Positions 60,401 through 64,000 of a stretch of DNA of 64,000 bases are shown here, piece after piece. The stretch is taken from contig CM048853.1 of the NCBI GenBank assembly GCA_026545225.1, positions 54,393,755 through 54,457,754 of the forward strand, given 5' to 3'. This DNA is from Cornus controversa (taxonomy: Eukaryota > Streptophyta > Magnoliopsida > Cornales > Cornaceae). A model generated the notes under the pieces. That model did no database searches and was not told the DNA's origin. It saw nothing but the letters and a program-made list of their open reading frames with translations. Numbering within the stretch: the stretch's first letter is position 1; every line of letters begins with the position of its first letter. The position numbers were made by a program, and so were the translations under genes.

Positions 60401-60653
60401 TGGGGCTATTATCGATGAGAAAGAACTCATTGGGTGTTTGGTGCAAGGAAAGGTTGCTGGTGCTGGCTTGGATGTATTTGAGAATGAGCCTGAGGTTCCT
60501 AAAGAGCTCTTTGCATTGGATAATGTTGTGTTATCGCCCCATCGAGCTGTATTTACAGAGGAATCTTTTCTGGATTTATATGAGCTTATATCGGGGAATT
60601 TGGAAGCTTTCTTCTCTGATAAACCTTTACTTTCTCCTGTTGTGGATGAATGA
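57460..60653 (+). CDS. Glyoxylate/hydroxypyruvate reductase, HPR3-like, copy G
   Basis: Two exons, 57460-57930 and 60129-60653, phase-0 junction, 331 aa. The open frame extends upstream to an ATG at 57394 (22 extra residues), but the start at MAYTDQ is chosen because D, E and F begin there in the same ACCATGGC context. The nucleotide motif reads GLGSIG (group-two neighbours have GLGNIG). The triad is Arg248, Glu277 and His295 (SPHRAVFTEES). GGKQVGIVG replaces the usual GGKRVGIVG, and ILYNSRKKK replaces ISYNSRKKK. The intron (2.2 kb) holds a SINE relic split by a 1.5-kb insertion. Its 3' flank resembles that of copy D, not F. It looks intact; role as for copy D. Confidence 0.92.
58225..59915 (-). 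mobile_element. SINE relic in intron G split by an unclassified 1.5-kb insertion
   Basis: SINE-like sequence occurs at 58225-58342 (GGTGGCTCCAAGAGGATTCG) and resumes at about 59858-59915 (AACTTGCAAGATG, then GCCATTAAGTTATACC). About 1.5 kb between them has no counterpart in introns E and F, so it is an insertion. I could not find convincing terminal repeats or a coding domain. Confidence 0.5.
58449..58622. repeat. Tandem duplication of an 87-bp unit
   Basis: The unit with TTTAATTTTTATCAAATTAA and GTGCAGTAAAGTAAG recurs 87 bp later, apparently with a single difference (AAGTGATG versus AAGCGATG). It lies inside the intron G insertion; a recent event. Confidence 0.85.
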
Positions 60654-62324
60654 ATGGATTGATTCTTCTCTTTAATTGGAGGTTTGTCTCCCACTCACAT
60701 GTTGGAAGTATTTCTTGTTTCAGTTGGTTAACTCATTGAACGTCTTTCATCATGAGTCATTCTTCCAAAACATGTCATTTTTTGCATTATCTAGTAGAAA
60801 ATATGTTTATCATAAGCATCTGGTGGCAGTTATGTCTTCTTCTGGCATGAAGCATGAAGAGACATGCAAATAAACATTTTTATTGTTGTAGGCCAATGTC
60901 ACATTATTTCTCTCTTTTATTGCCTCAGAAACAATTGATTGTAGAGACTTGTAGACAAAACAGAGCCCAAAACAGCATATTGTCTGACAGCTCTTAGAAT
61001 AATGGTTAAAAACACTCGTCCGAATTGTATTGATGGAGCAATTGAAATGGAGGTCTGAACACACCATATGGATAAAGAGATCATCACATCATTGGCAGAG
61101 GCTAGATCAATGAAATACCACCCAAGTTTTGCTAAAAATGCAGACTTCAACCAGTGAAATGCCGCTCATTTAACCAGCACTACTTGACTATCTGAGTTGT
61201 GCGTTACTAGCTGGAACGATACAATGAGATTCATTAAACTCATCATATTCATTTTAAAGAGAGAGTTATATTCAGTATCAAGAAGCTTTCAGATACTGAT
61301 TGGTAGAGGTCTCAACTGGTGGGATCAAATCTGTAGAATGAAGTTAGCAGCTGCTTATCAGGTATCATTGTTACTATTATTATTCAGACCAAGTCAATTC
61401 AGTTCATATGTAAATCAAACACCTACCTTACCCAATAAATGAGGGGTAATTTATTGACATCACCAGTTTCTTGTGTGGATTTTTATTTTTCTTTCTTCTT
61501 TTTTGATAAGTAGTTTCTTGTAAATACTGTTCTTACTCCTTACATTTTTGCTCATACAAATACGTTTTGGTACATAACTACCACTACAAAGCCACTGGAA
61601 AGTTGCAGAATAATAAGACGCCATAGTAGTAGGAATTTTCCTCAACTAAAAGGTTCCACTCAGCATCAACGCTAAAAGGAATCAAAATGGGGTGGGATTT
61701 GGCTCAATCATAAATCAGCATCGATACCTTGTTCTACAACCACAAGAGAGGAGGAAAAGAACAGAACCATGCATTATATTTCATTCTCATTTATTTTCCC
61801 TGTTCAGTGTGTCATTGTCTAAAAACTCAAAGGACAAGAACAATCTGGAAATAATCTATTCCTTTCAAGTAGTCAGTCATGTTATACATATATTAGGGCT
61901 CTGGTACCAACAACAACTGAGACTTAAAAGAAGGGTAATCCAAGGTCTCACTAAACATTTCCAAGCCCGTCCAAATTGAACACACTACAAAAAGTTAGGT
62001 ATCGTTCAAAGAATACCTCACAATTCACATTCAATTACTCAAACTGATGAGAACACATCTCCACATCAATTTATAAAAGGGAGCTGTTGCAGGTCAACAT
62101 CGTATAGACTTCATAACCTAGTTCGTTCCACCGGTAAGGAATGATAAAAAAAACTAAATTGAATTATACAGAAGAATAAACAATGTAGGAAATACAAAAA
62201 GAAAATGGAGCCCGGAACAGGCAAAGTTCCTCCCTTGTGCTAAACTAATCAAAGTGAGCAAACCGTTCGTTCAATTGGATGAGAGGGAGAGAATTTGATA
62301 GTAGCTTATTGTTCTATCATCCGG
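60654..62324. other. Tail-to-tail spacer between copy G and the GAUT1-like gene
   Basis: Part of it (about 60870-61130) is similar to the sequence downstream of copy D (41806-42060). The right portion probably includes the 3' UTR of the GAUT1-like gene. No further gene is recognised. Confidence 0.6.
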
Positions 62325-63592
62325 TCACTCACTCAGCTTGCATTTACGAATGTAAGGGTGATCAAACTTAATATACTTGGTCCAGTATGAACGGTACTTA
62401 GTCATTGCCAACTCTAGCCATGGTTTCATGTTCCCATTATAGTGTATAACAGCTGCATTCTCAATTTCTGACCGATCAACGCTTGGATTATAACCCAGAC
62501 CAAGCACATGCCAAGACTTCTCGAGCGGATGCGTAAGCTTATAAAATGTAATCAGTCCCGGAGGCAAAGTCCCCAGCTTCCACAGTACCCTATCTTCATT
62601 CTAATACCACCACAAAAACATGAGGAAAAAATCAGAATGTTTGAAATTGCATGCAATCTGTTTGTTTTTAGCATCGTTTTAAATTGCAGAGGTTGCAGTG
62701 GCAAAAAGTTCATTGGCACATACCAACCACACATGACAAATAGCAGTTGATAGCGGTCCTATAATAATTTTAAATAAAAATTTAATGAATTAATTATTAT
62801 AAAAAACCCTATTCTCTCTGAAATAATTACAGTAATCCAAGTGCGGTTTGGCAGTACCAAAAGGCATGGTTTGACTGGTTTTTAGTAAAATGCCCCAGTG
62901 CTACCCTACTGAAGATAAATTATTGAGGTGTCAATGCACATTCTGCCATATTGTGATAGAAAATAAAGAGCATAAAAGGAGATGCGAGGGTTTGAACAAC
63001 TAACCATATTCTGCCACTTGTGATATATGCCTGTAATATCCTTCTTTTTCCACACTTCAAGATCAAAAATGTTCATCCCATATGCCCATCCACATGCATT
63101 GGGATCAAAGTTTCTTGCAATATGAGGATTTGAAAAGTTCAGATACTTGTCAAAACGGTGAAAGCTTTCACCACAGGTTTCCACTGCACCATTTACCTTT
63201 CCATGGAGATTCACTGACCACAATCCAGTCAAGTCTTTCTGGACAACAATGTCATCGTCAAGGAAAAGGATCTTATCCAACTTAGGATAAACCTGTGGGA
63301 GATAAAACCTGAGGTGGTTAAGCATCGAAAGATATTTTGGGTTCCGGTACTTCAGATTAGAAGAGCCAGCAGAAAGAGTAGTGGGATGATCTGCCTTGAA
63401 ATAATACTCCTTCATGGCAGCAGACTCTAGCTGCCGCAGAACCGGGCAATAGGATGAATTAAGCCACTTAAATTCATCAACGTTCTCAACATGGATTGTT
63501 GCTTTTCCAGGAGGGTTCAACAGAAACCACATGTTCATGGCTCCAAAGTTCAATTTATCAGTAACAAGATGAAATACATGTTTCTCGGGCTC
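62325..63592 (-). CDS. GAUT1: Galacturonosyltransferase (GT8 family), GAUT1 type, C-terminal part
   Basis: Minus strand. Two exons: 63592-63005 (acceptor TTTCAG|GAG, donor ATG|GTTAGT) and 62600-62325 (acceptor ATTAG|AAT, stop TGA at 62327-62325), phase-0 junction. The visible part is 287 aa, beginning EPEKHVFHLVTDKLNFGAMN. It contains the metal/UDP-sugar motif FLDDDIVVQKDL, then NGAVETCGESFHRFDKYLNF, GWAYGMN, LPPGLITF and the end HYNGNMKPWLELA. This is the GT8 catalytic half. Arabidopsis GAUT1 (At3g61130) has near-identical stretches from memory, more so than GAUT4. GAUT1 polymerises homogalacturonan from UDP-galacturonic acid in the Golgi, in complex with GAUT7. The N-terminal stem and membrane anchor lie beyond the right edge. 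Confidence 0.9.
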
Positions 63593-64000
63593 CTGAAATT
63601 CAATTAAGTGGAATCTTTAGTCTAGGAAAGAGAGAAGCAAAATTTGCATTGTAAGCATCAAGTTGGAACCATGACTGCTCAACCATTGTGTCTAGACTCT
63701 AGAGACATGGAACATGTTTGATGGTGAAAGATCCACCACAAGTGGAACCCACTTACAAGAATGTTGATGCGAACAAGAACAAGATAAATAACAGTTCTAA
63801 ACTGTCAGGTTGTAAAATCTCTTGCATTTCTTTAGCGAAAGTCAGTGGAGAAAATATTGGTCATCCCAATCTTTCACATGCATATATTTGATGTAAATTT
63901 AATAAAGTGTCAAATATCGATAATATCTAAAGTGATATTTTTTATATTTAGAATCAATAATACAAAAGGATTGTGAAATAGATGGTGATATAGTTAGCAA
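63593..64000 (-). other. Intron of the GAUT1-like gene
   Basis: Follows the exon acceptor (TTTCAG on the minus strand) and shows no exon to the window edge. Confidence 0.65.

Overview
This is nuclear DNA of a flowering plant, most likely a eudicot. The genes carry GT-AG introns, code for plant-specific families, and sit in AT-rich DNA full of microsatellites and plant transposons. I cannot name the species. Splice sites were placed by eye from frame, GT/AG and family similarity; there is no transcript evidence.

Layout from left to right: the 3' end of a C2-domain tricalbin/synaptotagmin-like gene (+); a single-exon receptor-like kinase of the At2g45590 type (+); a 6.5-kb spacer with three exon-like blocks of unknown identity; two tandem carboxylesterases (+); a six-exon URT1-type RNA uridylyltransferase (+); an array of glyoxylate/hydroxypyruvate reductase genes of the HPR2/HPR3/HPPR class; and the last two exons of a GAUT1-type galacturonosyltransferase (-) running off the right edge. 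From memory, the order kinase - carboxylesterase - carboxylesterase - URT1 - D-2-hydroxyacid dehydrogenase matches Arabidopsis At2g45590 to At2g45630, so the core looks like conserved microsynteny.

The notable region is the reductase array (about 24.8-60.7 kb). It holds six apparently intact two-exon copies (A and B on -, D to G on +) and one decayed exon-1 relic (C, on -). A and B form one sequence group and D to G another, and the groups face away from each other across about 2.6 kb that also contains the relic. Every intact copy keeps the same phase-0 intron, the GxGxxG NAD(P) motif and the Arg/Glu/His catalytic triad. Introns range from 1.0 to 3.6 kb because of transposon insertions, many with readable target duplications.

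Mobile DNA: a family of short Mutator-type MITEs (five copies, three of them with perfect 9-bp target duplications), three larger Mutator-type elements with perfect or poly-A 9-bp duplications, a hAT-type MITE, a probable PIF/Harbinger-type MITE just upstream of the first carboxylesterase, tRNA-derived SINE relics, an RTE-like LINE fragment, and a probable solo LTR (TG...CA, 5-bp duplication) carrying a 35-bp minisatellite. I found no CRISPR array, rRNA or intact tRNA gene, and no clearly new multi-gene system. The best leads are the reductase array, the kinase insertion, the serine-substituted oxyanion motif in the second carboxylesterase, and the unidentified exons near 6.5-6.9 kb.
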